Assembly: GCA_024291935.2 (NCBI GenBank)
Contig: CM044316.1
Location: 69,890,501-69,954,500, forward strand
DNA: 64,000 nt
Direction of reading: 5' to 3'
Source of the DNA: Okapia johnstoni
Lineage: Eukaryota > Chordata > Mammalia > Artiodactyla > Giraffidae
Shown: one piece after another, positions 11,800 to 23,535 of the stretch
Numbering within the stretch: the first letter of the stretch is position 1
Layout: each line of letters starts with the position of its first letter
Notes under the pieces: generated by a model
The model's input: the letters and a program-made list of their open reading frames with translations, nothing else
Told to the model about the DNA's origin: nothing
Database searches by the model: none
Program-made: the position numbers and the translations under genes

Positions 11800-11978
11800 C
11801 TAAAAAACTGGTCCTCAAATAAATTTACCAGTATTATCTGAAAACTTGTCCAAAATACTATAAAATCTCCAGCAAACCTGAGACCTACTGAAGTGGATAC
11901 CATGGGAGTCAGCCAAACAATCCGTGTTACATCAGGCCCTCCAGGGAATGTTGATGCACACTCAACTTGAGAACTTTT
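11800..11978 (-). repeat. MER5A hAT-Charlie relic
   Basis: 'gagacctactgaagtggata', 'atcaggccctccagggaatg' and 'ttgatgcacactcaacttga' followed by 'gaacttttgctg' correspond to MER5A. It is a non-autonomous hAT DNA transposon fossil; the strand follows the consensus that starts 'cagtggttctcaaac'. Confidence 0.75.
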
Positions 11979-12032
11979 GCTGTAAGTGATTTAATAAGAT
12001 ACACATGATAGCTTTCAGAATTCTAAGTTCTT

Positions 12033-12138
12033 ACTGTGTTAGATGGAGAAGGAAATGGCAACCCCTCTAGTATTCTTGCCTGGAAAATCTCGCGGACAGA
12101 GGAGCACACCACTAAGCAACTGAGCGCACTATGTTAGA
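12033..12138 (+). mobile_element. BovA SINE fragment with internal deletion and TSD
   Basis: The body is 12044-12127: 'tggagaaggaaatggcaacc' to 'cgcggacagaggagc', then a jump to 'cactaagcaactgagcg' that omits the usual middle of the body. It is flanked by actgtgttaga (12033-12043) and actatgttaga (12128-12138), which differ at one base. Confidence 0.85.
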
Positions 12139-12585
12139 ACATGTGTTCATAGAAGTTCAGTATGAAACCTAAGAGTGAGATTTGCATCAGTGTGTGTCAT
12201 CTACCTATTTCCATTACAGCAAACTCATAGAACCAAATAAATCATGGAGAGCAGATTCCCATAATGAGATAGAAGATCAATCATTTATCACCAACATCTC
12301 ATGGCCGATTGCAGAAGGAGGTCTTTTAACTGCAAAGACACCCCTACCCATTAGGCAGTTCATTGAGGAACTAAGGAATTTATTAAGATGGTTCAGAAAA
12401 CAAACAAGCATTTTGGTTTTCTTAAAAAGCCAGTCACTTTCTTTTCCTCCCAGAATTCTTGATATTTCATCTCTCAAACGATTATTTTGGGGTTGATAAG
12501 CGAGCAGAACACACCCCCTATAACAGTTTACTAAATATTATGAAGATACTAAATTTACTGTGCATCAGACTCAATTTCAGTCATG
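12139..12585. other. Unique sequence, no gene supported
   Basis: A 104-codon frame at 12182-12496 was inspected. It has no recognisable family, an ordinary lysine- and serine-rich composition, and an overlapping open frame on the other strand. It is treated as chance. Confidence 0.5.
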
Positions 12586-12589
12586 AAAC

Positions 12590-12795
12590 AGCTGGGTATT
12601 AGAGTGATATCTATCTGCTTCACGTACTAGCCTGATGAACCTGGGCTAGTTGGCTAACTTCCCCTGAGCTTTGCCTTCCTCATCAGTGTAAAGAGGGGGA
12701 TGGGGGATAAAACCAGCCCCAGAGAGTTGTTACAAGGACTGAATAAAATAATATAGAGGGAAGACCTACCAGCATACCACTTGCCAATCCTGGCA
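12590..12795 (+). repeat. MIR SINE, sense
   Basis: 'gatgaacctgggctagttgg', 'taacttcccctgagctttgc', 'ttcctcatcagtgtaaagag' and 'gttgttacaaggactgaata' are in MIR order. Confidence 0.75.
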
Positions 12796-13749
12796 CAAAA
12801 TGACACTCATTCACTGGTGGCTTCCCTTTTGCCTGATCTCTTTAGTAAAAAGCCATAAACGAGTCTTTTTCACACTCCACACCTTTTTCTCTTTGTCTGC
12901 ACCCCAGATTTCCAAAATGTCAGGTGTTGAGGAAATGAGGACACAATGACGTGAGAAGAGAGAGATGATCGCAAAATACAGCAATTTAAGTGTCAGCATA
13001 GATAGTACTTATAAAATGAGCCCCTTTCTGTTGAGATGACTGTACACAGTTGACCAGAAGACTTAAGGAGCTCTCTCAAAGATGCGTTAGTCATGTGAAA
13101 AGACTCCTTTTCAATTCCCATTCTTCATGCTCCCTACGTCTATATGTATGTCTCTACATAGACACACTCTTGCCCACCAAATTGAATCTGCTGTGAGTTT
13201 GTATTACCTATGAGATATGAAGCTATTGTTTATTATCATCCCCATGAAGTACCACACAAGTGTCACAGTCGGGCTTCATGTCAAAAGGTTCACGATAGAA
13301 AGACAAAAGCATGATAGAACCATAAAAGGCTTAGATATACAGCATTGCTGAATGGAGGGGATACAGTGCTTAGAAAAATTTAAAGAACTCAAAGAAGGGA
13401 TCTAAGACTCATGTTCTTGATATCATTTGAGTTTGAATGTTAAGTTTGTGAGTATTATGCACTGTATGGAAGTAGCATGTGAGAAAGAGGTGAGGTGGGA
13501 GGGTCAGGGTCTTCTTTGGAGGGGAATGTTGGAAACCCTGCTTCTACAAGTAGACCATGGGGTTTCATGCAAGATTTAGTAATGACATGGTGCTTGGTGC
13601 ATAAGCTTAAGCCATCAGTGTTCCCAGAGAAGATGTCCTAATGTATCACTGCAAAGTGAGATATTACTCTTTGATGACATTAAGGCAGAAATTCCTCTCT
13701 CAAACAGCCTGCCCTGCCATTAGTTTCAAACCATCTGTTCTTCCAGGTT
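12796..13749. other. Unique sequence, no feature seen
   Basis: No repeat family or exon was recognised. Confidence 0.5.
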
Positions 13750-14155
13750 ATTTTTTCAACAGCTTTATTGATGTGTATTTTATATATCATTAAATTGTCC
13801 CATTTCAGTGTACAGATCAATGACCTTTAGTAACTTTACTAAAGTTGCTAAAGTAACTTTACCATCACCATAAATAAATTTTAAGATAATTTTGCTCCCC
13901 CTTAGTAAGATTCCTTTTGCCGACTTACAGTTGATCCCCATTCCCACACCCAGCCCCATGTGACCACTCATCCACTTTCTGCCTCTATAAATTTGCCTTT
14001 TCTGGGTGTATCAGTGGAATCACACAATATATGGTCTCATGTCTGGCTTGTTTCACTTGGCATAATCTTTGTGAGGTTCATCCAGGATCCAGCCTGTGTC
14101 AGTAGTTCATTCCTTTCTATTGCTTAACAGCTTATTAACAGCTTCTGTTAAGCCT
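13750..14155 (-). repeat. Old L1 (L1M-type) 3' end, antisense
   Basis: The antisense L1 3' end has 'agctttattgatgtgtattt', 'cagtgtacagatcaatgacc', 'gcctctataaatttgccttt', 'tatcagtggaatcacacaat' and 'gtttcacttggcataatctt'. The wording is that of eutherian L1M elements rather than young ruminant L1. A short local duplication (taactttactaaag / taaagtaacttta) lies at about 13830-13862. Confidence 0.75.
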
Positions 14156-15111
14156 TTTTAAAGGCATATGTTTATTTATTGATAGATATTCAAAAACTGG
14201 AGGAAAGACTCATTTCCAATGAAAAGCAAGGTAGATCCAGAGTTAGAATAGGGTTTTATTCTCTAGATCTCATGTAATGTGGCTGATTATACTTTCTCAT
14301 TCATTTGTCCCTCTTGTAAAGAAAGTACCATGTCAAGTGTTGCACTTTAAAAAAAAATAATTTCCCACCAGACTATTCAAACCCAGAATGGTGAAAATAT
14401 AATAGCAATTTCTGGCAAACTGTTTGGGGAAAAAAATAGTGCCAGGGGTTCATTTGGAGAGTGCTGTGATGCAAATAAGTGTTAAGTAATGTAATAGAGT
14501 TAAGAATTATCATAGTATTAAGATGAGTCATAGGAATCTGGAAATAAGTAGAAGATTCATTACTTTTAATATTTGAAAGTAAATTAATTCCGTATCTCAT
14601 AGTTTCGTTGATTTCATTTTCTTTCATATTCTAATATCGTGTCAGAGAGATTGCTGCAATATTTACATATTGTCTTTGCTGTCTGCAATATAGTTACCCT
14701 CTCAAATTATCCACCTGAATCCATTTAATTTCATAATGGCTTTCTTTGGAAGTTGAGTTGTGGAATGTCATAAATGTTCAGGGAAAGCATGCCACTGTGG
14801 ACTCAGAAATTATATAAAAATGCTTCCAGTACACATGCTAAATAAAAATGGCTCACATAAAGTTTATTAACTAAACAAATTAAACCAGCTTGGTAATAGG
14901 TGTTTCACATGAAATTCCTAGAGCAGATCGATGGGCTTTGTAAACCTGAGGTTTGAGCTCATGTTTGGCTCACACCATAACTGAGAACTGAAACTGGCTT
15001 TTCCCAGTTTCTCTTCTAAGTGGGGGCAAAGGCTGTCTTCCTTTCTCTGGGGTGGGAGAGGTCTTGCCAAGGGTAGGGTGGATTTCCAGACTCGAACAAT
15101 TCCAGAGGATT
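14156..15111. other. AT-rich unique sequence
   Basis: No exon or family repeat was recognised between the old L1 piece and the BOV-A2 dimer. Confidence 0.5.
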
Positions 15112-15411
15112 ATAGAAAGGGTCGGAGAAGGAAATGGCAACCCACTCCAGTACTCTTGCCTGGAAAATTCCATGGATGGGGGAGCCTGGTAGGCTACATA
15201 CAGTCCCTGGGGTCGCAAAGAGTCAGACACGACTGAGCAACTTCACTTTCTTTCTTTCTAGAGTTTCTTTTGGAGAAGGAAATGGCAACCCACTCCAGTG
15301 TTCTTGCCTGGAGAATCCCATGGACAGAGGGGCCTGGTGGGCTACAGTCTATGGGGTTGCAAAGAGTCGGACATGACTAAGCAACTAACACACACACACA
15401 TAGAAAGGGTC
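15112..15411 (+). mobile_element. BOV-A2 SINE (two BovA monomers) with perfect TSD
   Basis: The element is 15124-15399. Two BovA monomers start 'ggagaaggaaatggcaaccc' at 15124 and about 15272, joined by a T/C-rich linker and ending in a short (CA)n tail. Perfect 12-bp copies of atagaaagggtc lie at 15112-15123 and 15400-15411. A tail and TSD this well preserved imply a young insertion. Confidence 0.95.
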
Positions 15412-15479
15412 AGGAGGTAGGTCTGTGGTGCCCAAATATTAATAGTAAGTGTAGAGTTATGCCCTCAATAAATGGAAGC

Positions 15480-15635
15480 TACTGTTATGTATGTGTACTA
15501 TAGATATTGGGAAGATTCAATAAGATAAATGCTTCATGATGTAGCTTATATCATTACTCCATTTGGCAAACGGAGGCTCAAAGAGGTTGAGAAACTTGTC
15601 CAAAATCACTCTGCTAGTGTCACTTTATGCTAAAG
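15480..15635 (-). repeat. MIR SINE, antisense
   Basis: 'aggctcaaagaggttgagaa' and 'acttgtccaaaatcactctg' follow a degraded MIR 3' half ('gccctcaataaatggaagct'). Confidence 0.65.
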
Positions 15636-15639
15636 TATT

Positions 15640-17935
15640 TCTCAAAATGGCAATCAGACCTGCCCTTCCCCACCCCTCTGGTTCCTCAGCTACATTAAGA
15701 AGTCAAAGAACCTTTAAGGTCTCCATTTATTAATCTAAAGAATGAGAGGTTCATTCTATACCAGGTCCTTTTCTTGAGCAGAATCATATTTTCTTTTTCC
15801 TACTGTTTTAAAATGACGTTCTCATGGCTGGGAGAAGGGAGTAATCATTGTAAATTGCTCATTGGGATGGAAAGAGGTGCCAGCAGTGAGGGAAAAAGCA
15901 ACGTTGAAACATGCAGGAAGGGTAGAGAAGAGAGATGGTGGTGATGACCGGCATCGCTCGGGACTAGGGCTATTATAATTGCCACAGGAAGTCATAACAA
16001 GCACCAATCAAATCAAGCTTGTCAATCAATCAGAAACCCCCCCTCAGCCTCTGACGCTTCTCTGATGCTCTTCACAGGAGTAACTTGTGTGTTTTTCTTC
16101 TTTTGTCAGGAACATGTAATTTAGAAAGCAGAGATTTTTTTTTTTTTTTTTTTAGGTAAACATGAAAGATTAAAAAGAAATAGACAATGGAGCTTTTAAA
16201 GAATGCTTTTGTAAGCCCTTCAGTGGATGTTATCCAGTAAGTTTCACAGTATGTTATCAGTGTTAGTTTAGAGAAAGAAAGGTCAAAAAGTTAAACTTTG
16301 ATATCTTTATCTTTTCACAAAGGTTATTTCTGAAGGAGCTATATGTAAAAACAAAAACAAAAAAAGAATATATATTATAGCAACAACAAAAAATATCCTT
16401 TCCTGTTTTCATTCCAAGTAATGGGTTTCACCTGATCACTATTCTTTTCTGCACAAGGTTCCTGTTATTATCCTTGGGTATTATTTTCTGATGGTATCAG
16501 GCATAGTGGGTCATTATCGAAGAGCTGGCTTATTTCTGGAAGATGTTATTAAATGTTGTGGAGGTATGGTTATTTCCATTAAAATGCCAGAAGAAAGGAC
16601 AAATGTGGAAAATCTACGGGTAGTTCTGAGGAAACCAAGCTGCATCTTAGAAAGTGAGACACTTTGGTATTAAAACTTTTAGATATTTTGGGGGTTAGCC
16701 TGCTTCATACAGTTACACAACGGCTGAGACAGGAGACACAAACTCAGAGTTGTACTGGAACTAAACTGGAGATATGAAGAGTGAACCAGGCTGATTGGTG
16801 ATAGACACGGGAGCATTAAAACCATTCCGTATTTCCTTTCATCCTGTAATAAGAATGTAATAGCACAAGAGAAAAGTTAAAAAGTAACAGACATTCAACC
16901 TCAGTGTCGAGGCATATAATTGTGAAAGGAAAGACACTGGCAAGCCAGATGGCTTATGAAGGGCACCATTGTAATTCAACTCAAACCAATAGCTCCTTCC
17001 ATATTTTGAAGATCTGGGTCAAAATCCAGAGGAGGATAAGGGTTACATGTAGTTGAAGGGAAAGAAAGGAGAAATTTAGAAGTCCTTTCATGCCTGGATA
17101 GGATATAGAGATATGAGATGATTTCTCAACTTCAAGTCTTGGAGATACTGTGGCACTCTCAAAGAGTTCCAAGAGTTGGAATGTAATAATGTATAGAAAA
17201 ATGGGATGTTGGCAAATTAATCTGAAGGTGTTTTGTTCAGTGGTTTGAAATACAGAAACCAGTCCTGGGAAGTTACAGTCTGCAGAGGAGTCATAAGGAC
17301 TGAAATTAGCATAGTAGCATTGGAAATTACCAGACTGATGGGAAATTGGTAGAGCTGATGGATCTAGAGTGAAGATTAATGTCTAGGAAAGAGTAGCTGT
17401 TGACAGAGACTCTCAGGAAAGATATTGACCCTACCGTCAACATAGGATCATGAGGAAAGGAGCATGTTTCAAAGGGAAGAGGCTGAGATACTGAATTATT
17501 TCACATGGGCAGCACGCCCAAGGACAGAAACAGAAGCTAGAAGTGCACATCTGGGCTGCATGTGCCCCCTTGTCTGGTCGCCTTTTGTAGGAATTGCTTC
17601 TAGGTTCAGTTTTAGATCTTTAGACCTAAGATACTGGCAGAAGCCTTCCCAGTTTAGAAACTTGAGCCCTATTCTGACTTCTCTCATTTTTCTCCTACAT
17701 TCAATCCTTGGGTACATTTTGACTGCAAGTCACCTTGGACTTTGTTTCAGCTTCACAAAATCTGTAAAAGTTTGGGCTAGAGATAGTCTCTGTCCAAAAA
17801 GCAGTCGCCAGGATCTGCTTTGGTACAGCCACGTGTGTACATACCTGTGTGGGAAACCACAGAAACTAACCAGTGGTGTGAATGAAAGCAGGAGGAACCA
17901 CACTGGTCTAGTGCATTTCAGAGTGTCACAGAAAG
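15640..17935. other. Long repeat-poor stretch
   Basis: Apart from a poly(T) tract at about 16135-16154, no repeat family was recognised in about 2.3 kb. The frames at 16491-16673 and 17464-18009 have no recognisable domain, and the latter ends inside a SINE. No splice-site-bounded exon could be supported. Confidence 0.5.
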
Positions 17936-18060
17936 GGGACTTCCCTGGCAGTCCAGTGGTTAAGACCCCATGTTTCCAACGCAAGGGCTGCAGGTTCGAT
18001 CCCTGGTAGGGAAAATAAGATCCCACATGCTGTGCAGTGCAGCAAAAAATAAAAACAAAA
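17936..18060 (+). mobile_element. CHR-2-type SINE, sense
   Basis: The tRNA-derived head has 'gacttccctggcagtccagt', 'ggttaagaccccatg' and B box GGTTCGATCC, followed by 'ataagatcccacatgctgtg' and an A-rich tail. This is the short cetartiodactyl CHR-type SINE, distinct from Bov-tA because it lacks the BovA body. Confidence 0.85.
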
Positions 18061-21000
18061 ATGCCTTAGTAACTCTGTTAGAGACACTGGCCCATTCTCA
18101 CAGAGCCTGACCAGCTCTGGCAGACTTGTGTGCGGCGCCTGGCTTAGGCAAATTATTGAAAGCCATTGTATGATACTCTTTCCTTTCATACTATAAAAGT
18201 ATACACTGTGCACACAATATTTTTAAAAATACAGTAATTAGGAATTCTAGTTTGATGATATGCAGAAAAGGGGATCTAAAATTTGTTTATCATATACTGT
18301 GTACCAAGCACTGCCCAGCCCAGTTTTCTTTACCATAGTGACCCTGTTTTGGAATGTGTCCCAGCAATGGGGACAACAGGACTAAATATTAGAAACCTAG
18401 ACCATCCTAGGAAATCTGAACCATATGGTCACGTACCTGTACCTTCCTCTTTTTCTTCTAACAGAGCTTGAAAATTCTAGCAAGTGATTTGGAAGTCTGT
18501 TTGATGTTGCTCTCTAGTGAGAAGCAATGCGACTATTCACTTACTGCAGTCGGATGGATATCTGTCTGGGAGAGAGGGCGGAGGGTGGAAGGGGTGCTGG
18601 GGGAGCCCTCACCACAGGCTTTGATCTTTCTTGACTCCTCCTGGGATGGCTCACCTTTTGATGTTGGGAATCAGTTAATTACTAGCCAAAATTGGTTTGA
18701 GGGACTAGGAAACAGTCTGAAGGCTCTTTTCTCAAACAGCCTGTTCTTTGATGTGAGGAACTTTAAGGCAACTTTCCAGGGCATCTCAAGCAAATGAAAA
18801 GGGCTCAGTCTGTGGCCCCTCCCTAGCTGCAGTCCCGATTTTGATCCTCTTATTCTACTGTCGTACCATCCTTATTTAGACCTCTTCTCCTTCCAAGCCC
18901 TTGTGGTTTCATCTGTAGAAAATGATGACTTTAGGAGCAATTGTTAAGGGTCTTTCATACTGCAGAGAGCATACAACTTGCTAATTCCCTCCTTCGATCT
19001 TAATTTGAAACTCCCATCTCTCTTTCCGTCCCTAACTCTTGGTAAACATCACCTTGAATAGCTCCTGCAACACAATCTTGATTTGTAAGACAGTATATTA
19101 AATTAATGGGTTGGGAGTCAAATTTCCTGCCCTTTGCTTTGTTGATGCAAGTTAACATCCTCTGGGCTGACCTGGAAGGCTGAGAAATGCTCTGGGGTTT
19201 GATGGGCAGCTGGTGCTAGAGAACTGGGCTCTCCTTTCTCTTCCAAACAAGGCAACACAACCTGGCACCTTGCCTAGTCATCCAATTCTCCTAATGAACA
19301 CATCTCCCTAGTCTGAGGCCCCTGCATTGTGACCATGCCACAGGGCTGACAAAGAGATAATTTTCAGTGCTCAGGAAAAAGACAAAAAAGCACATGCAGA
19401 AACCTTCTGAGAGTATGTTTTGTTCTAATGTCACAGCCCATTATGGTATTTTCATTTTAATTGCATCTGAAACCCATTTAAAGAGGTGCACTTGGAAAAC
19501 ATAGGCGGGAGTGATCTGGATGTGTCTTAGAGGAGCCTGGTTGTTACCTTTGCTGTCATCATCAGACCTGAAGGGTGCTAACATGGTATTAAGTATCTAA
19601 GCACATGTGATATAGTTGATCCTCTTGTATATAAATCCCTTGTTCTTATATCAGTGAAAGATTCATATCAGAGCATCTCAGGCAACAGAGTACTGTTCAA
19701 TATTCAAAGATAAAATATGCATTCCTATGCATGGGCATTTTCTACTTTTTCAAATGGAAATTAAGCCATATAGATAAACCACCCATACATGGAGACTCTA
19801 GAATTACTCATTTAGAAGAATGATGAATAGGTGTTTTTTTGTTTTGTTTTTTCTTTGTTCTCATCCCCATCATGGGAGGTGGCCCATAGTCCAAAGAGCT
19901 TTAGGACTTCCTGACCTTCTGTAAGTAATAGTGAAAGTCCCCAAGGCCAGAGAAATGAAACCACAGGGTCTTTTTCCATAAAATAAATTGTGTTCCCTAG
20001 TCTCAATATCTCTACCCTTCTGTGCGAAGCAGGTTTCCCAATTGAAGTAACTTCCACATTGCTTTGACTCTCCCCACTGTGGTCCCTTCCTCATTTAGCA
20101 GGCTTCGTTCTATATGCATAATTGGGAATTAATTTTCTAATTAGGTTTTTCACATTTATGAAGTTGTTTGATGGGGTGTCTGTTCTTTTAACATGGCCTA
20201 AAGGCTAAAGTAGAGGTAATAATTCTTTTTTTCTGGCTTTGCCCCTAATTCAGCTAAGGTTCCTAGGAAATATATTTAACTTTTATGAGATCCTGGTAAT
20301 ACATCTTTAACGCTGATCTACCTTTGAAAGGTTGTTAGGAATGTGCCAACGAAGGCTTTAAGACTCATTACAATACAGTTGGCTTTATTTGTAATAGTTG
20401 CTCAGACGAAGCCATTTCTTTTGCAACATGAAAGGTATTTAGAAAACCAAGATCAACAACAGTTTCCGAAAGTAAAACCAGATGATGCTGGGAGGCAAGA
20501 TAACAGTGAATTGACACTTGGATGAGGTATGAGCGGTAAGGGTCTGTCATCTGAATTCTCTGTGATTTGCCACAATAGTTTCACAGGTAGAGAACTTGAC
20601 AGTCTGCAGCTCATGGATCAGATCATGTCAGATCCATAAAGGCAAACAGGTATAAACAAAACCATTTAAATAGTCTATTTGCTTGCTAACCATTAGACTT
20701 AAAAGTAAAAAAGAAACCTTGGTGTCACAACTTTTTCACATAGTGGAGAAGATCATGTTGCCTATTATTATGGGTATAAATAGCCTGTTTATGAGAACAA
20801 GAGGCATTAACATTGGAGAATGACAAAAGAGCATCCCCATTTCATAGGAAATCCATGTCATTTACCCTCCTTGAATTTGGCTCCAAAAAAAATGGATATT
20901 CCTCAGGACCCTCCAAATAAGAACCACCTCTCACATAATTTACTTTGCACATCAGTATCTTCATTTGCATTTATGTATTTGCATATATGTCAGGGTCAAG

Positions 21001-21239
21001 CAGAAACAAAGTATAACGCTGGATATGTGATGATTTTAATGGTAAGTGATAGTCTCAGAAAAAAATATTTTTCTGACTCTGGGCCAATTTTACTCTATCA
21101 TCTGAATTGTCTTCTAGGTCCATGTATCTTCTGAACTCATGACTCTCTAAAAGTTCCCACTTTACAGCTGCAGCTGTAACTCTTAAGATCTAGTTAAGTT
21201 TCTGCATAGAAAATGCCACGTGATAGAATGGGAAAGTTG
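18061..21239. other. Long repeat-poor stretch
   Basis: About 3.2 kb with almost no recognisable repeats. The small frames (18468-18797, 20343-20525, 20820-21134) have no recognisable family. The one at 20343 looks hydrophobic at its start but begins with GTG, not ATG. Confidence 0.5.
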
Positions 21240-21360
21240 CTCTACCATTCAGGATACAAGAGACCTGGCTGCTGTGTTGACCTCTCATACTACATGTCTG
21301 TCATGATCATGGACAAGTTATCTAAGCTCTTTGTTCCAGTAAATGTCAAACAAAGAGGTC
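21240..21360 (+). repeat. Possible MIR fragment, sense
   Basis: 'agacctggctgctgtgttga' and 'atcatggacaagttatctaa' followed by 'gctctttgttccagtaaatg' follow MIR order but are very diverged. Confidence 0.4.
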
Positions 21361-21445
21361 TTGTTATCTACCACATGTATTACCCAAGGATATCTTGGTC
21401 AGTCCAACTTTTTAAAAAATTATCCAGAACCTACCAGCTGTAAGG

Positions 21446-21545
21446 ACAGCATAGCAGTTAAGGGTAGAGGATTCAGGCATTGCATTTGGGTGTCATCACT
21501 GCTTCTTCTCCCCAGCTACTTAATTATCTCAGTCTCAGTTCTGCA
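21446..21545 (+). repeat. MIR SINE head, sense
   Basis: 'acagcatagcagttaagggt' is the MIR tRNA-derived start, followed by a degraded core ending 'cagtctcagttctgcag'. Confidence 0.55.
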
Positions 21546-21799
21546 GCTGTAACTTGAACTGCAGATCGTATTTCACTAATCCTTTTCTCTTCCCCTGCTG
21601 TCTCCTCCTCCTCCTTTCAGTGCTGAATGGTAGATTTTTGTTCTGATAAATTTTGTTTTAAAGATCTACAAAAAGAACTAGAAGGAGGGCCCTGATCAAC
21701 TGGCCTAGATTAGAGTTAGGAATCAAGGATCATGGAGATATCTCTTGGTCTAGCAATTGTCTGACCTTCATTTCACTCTATCTAACACCCAACGTCTTT

Positions 21800-22010
21800 T
21801 CAGAATTTAAAGTAAAACTCACCCTCCCTTTATTTTAACATCACTCATGGTTTCTCACTGTACTGTATTTAGAATAAAATCCGAACTCTACCATATTTAA
21901 TGGTAAAGTTTGACTTTGGACCCCTTCTTTCTTTCTCTAACTTTTGACCATGTGCATCCTATTGTACAATTTCAGCCTCCTCCTCATCTTCCTTCAGGAG
22001 GAGAAGACTC
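21800..22010 (+). repeat. L2 LINE fragment, sense
   Basis: 'catggtttctcactgtactg', 'agaataaaatccgaactcta' and 'tttgactttggacccc' correspond to the L2 'cagtggctcc...aaagtccaaactcc...ggccc' blocks. Confidence 0.55.
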
Positions 22011-22304
22011 TAGCCCCCAAATCTGTGCTGACTTCACACTTGCATTTCTAATGACTAGTGGAATTTATTTCCCTTGAATTCTGGTCAGGGTGTCTGAGTT
22101 GTCATTCATTATATTCTTCCACAAACCACCAAGCAGCTGTGGTTAATGGCACTTCTATTGCTATAGGTAACCAGACTGACCATCTCATTCCTTTTGGCTT
22201 CTCACCCTCACTCTCTCCCTTTAATTGTTGACCAGATTTTCTATTTCTACCATTATTTGTACTTCCCCTTTCCTAAGGCCATTCAGTTCAGTTCAGTCCC
22301 TCAG

Positions 22305-22754
22305 TCATGTCCAACTCTTTGAAATCCTATGAACTGCAGCACACCAGGCCTCCCTGTCCATCACCAACTCCCAGAATCCACCCAAACCTGTGTCCATTGA
22401 GTCAGTGATGCCATCCAACCATCTCATCTTCTGTCGTCCCCTTCTCCTCCTGCCTTCAATATTTCCTAGCATCAGGGTCTTTTCAAATGAGTCAGCACTT
22501 CGCATCAGGTAGCCAAAGGATTGGAGTTTCAGCTTCAACATCAATCCTTCCAATGAACACCCAGGACTGATCTCCTTTAGGATGGACTGGTTGGAACTCC
22601 TTGCAGTCCAAGGGATTCTCAAGAGTCTTCTCCAACACCACAGTTCAAAAGCATCAATTCTTCGGCGCTCAGCTTTCTTTATAGTCCAACTCTCACATCC
22701 ATACATGACCATTGGAAAAACCATAGCCTTGACTAGATGGACCTTTCTTGACAA
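22305..22754 (-). pseudogene. BovB ORF C-terminal remnant, frameshifted
   Basis: A second open stretch of about 149 codons lies in a different frame from the RT remnant just upstream. It carries the thumb and post-RT part typical of BovB ([19 protein letters not shown], then [13 protein letters not shown], then [11 protein letters not shown]). It ends inside the sequence that ruminant SINEs share with BovB. A frameshift near 22755-22772 separates the halves. It is non-functional without the endonuclease and the N-terminal RT. Confidence 0.85.
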
Positions 22755-22772
22755 AGTAATGTCTCTGCTTTT

Positions 22773-23222
22773 TCATATGCTGTCTAGGTTGGTCATAACT
22801 TTCCTTCCAAGGAGTAAGCGTCTTTTAATTTCATGGCTGCAGTCACCATCTGCAGTGATTTTGGAGCCCCCCAAAATAAAGTCAGCCACTGTTTCCACTG
22901 TTTCCCCATCTATTTGCCATGAAGTGGTGAGACCGGATGCCATGATCTTAGTTTTCTGAATGTTGAGCTTTAAGCCAACTTTTTCACTCTCCACTTTCAC
23001 TTTCATCAAGAGGCTCTTTAGTTCTTCTTCACCTTCTGCCATAAGGGTGGTGTCGTCTGCATATCTGAGGTTATTGATATTTCTCCCAGCAATCTTGATT
23101 CCAGCTTGTGCTTCCTCCAGCCCAGCATTTCTCATGATGTACTCTGCATATAAGTTAAATAAGCAGGGTGACAATATACAGCCTTGGCGTACTCCTTTTC
23201 CTGTTTGGATCCAGTCTGTTGT
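22773..23222 (-). pseudogene. BovB reverse transcriptase remnant
   Basis: The minus strand keeps about 150 codons open through the palm region of an RTE-clade reverse transcriptase. Recognisable are RQGCILSPCLFNLYAEY near the upstream end and the catalytic YADDTTLMAE motif about 40 residues later, then KLNIQKTKIMASG. In a live element this enzyme copies its own RNA at a nicked chromosomal target. Here the N-terminal endonuclease is missing and the frame shifts near 22760, so it is dead. Downstream, 22305-22754 stays open in another frame and covers the region after the RT core ([13 protein letters not shown] onward). The element lies between a 13-bp TSD, so it is a single retrotransposition copy rather than a host gene. 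Confidence 0.9.
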
Positions 23223-23424
23223 TCCTAAGGTCATTATTATTACTCAATTCAGGTCCTCAAGAATACTGAAATAGCATCTCAGGGACTGAAATAGTGAAAT
23301 AACTTCCCAACAGGTCATCCAACCTCTTCCTCTTTTCTCTCTCTTTCATTCTAGGTTATAAAACTGTGAAAATAATTTATATTCTGGAAATACAGTTCTT
23401 ACCATTCGGTGTCCATGCTTTCAA

Positions 23425-23535
23425 ACATTTGTGAGCCATATAGTAAAATCTAAATTCTTTAGCCTGACTTTCAAAATCCTATACGATATGACCCTAACCA
23501 CTTTTCTAGGCTAGTTTTCTACTTTTCATTTATTA
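23425..23535 (+). repeat. L2 LINE fragment, sense
   Basis: 'aaaatctaaattctttagcc' with 'caaaatcctatacgatatga' matches a diverged L2 block. Confidence 0.45.

Larger units (their letters stand above)
22271..23235 (-). mobile_element. BovB (RTE) LINE, 5' truncated, with 13-bp TSD
   Basis: The element is 22284-23222, antisense, 939 bp. Its 3' end, at the left, is the (gttca)-type tail 'cagttcagttcagtc'. It is flanked by tcctaaggccatt (22271-22283) and tcctaaggtcatt (23223-23235), one mismatch apart. It keeps the C-terminal part of the BovB reverse transcriptase and the region beyond it. The 5' endonuclease region and most of the element are absent, as is normal for a truncated LINE insertion. 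Confidence 0.95.

Noticed and set aside
17464..18009. 181-codon plus-strand open frame, the longest in the window
   Set aside because: It has no recognisable domain, its last ~25 codons are a CHR-2 SINE head (GDFPGSPVVKTPCFQRKGC), and an overlapping open frame exists on the other strand. It is a chance frame.
20343..20525. Possible secreted peptide (hydrophobic start then polar region)
   Set aside because: The frame starts with GTG, has no upstream ATG in good context, no cleavage site or cysteines of a known family, and ends after 60 codons.
22582..23274. Plus-strand open frames across the BovB element
   Set aside because: They are antisense shadows of the BovB reverse-transcriptase remnant.
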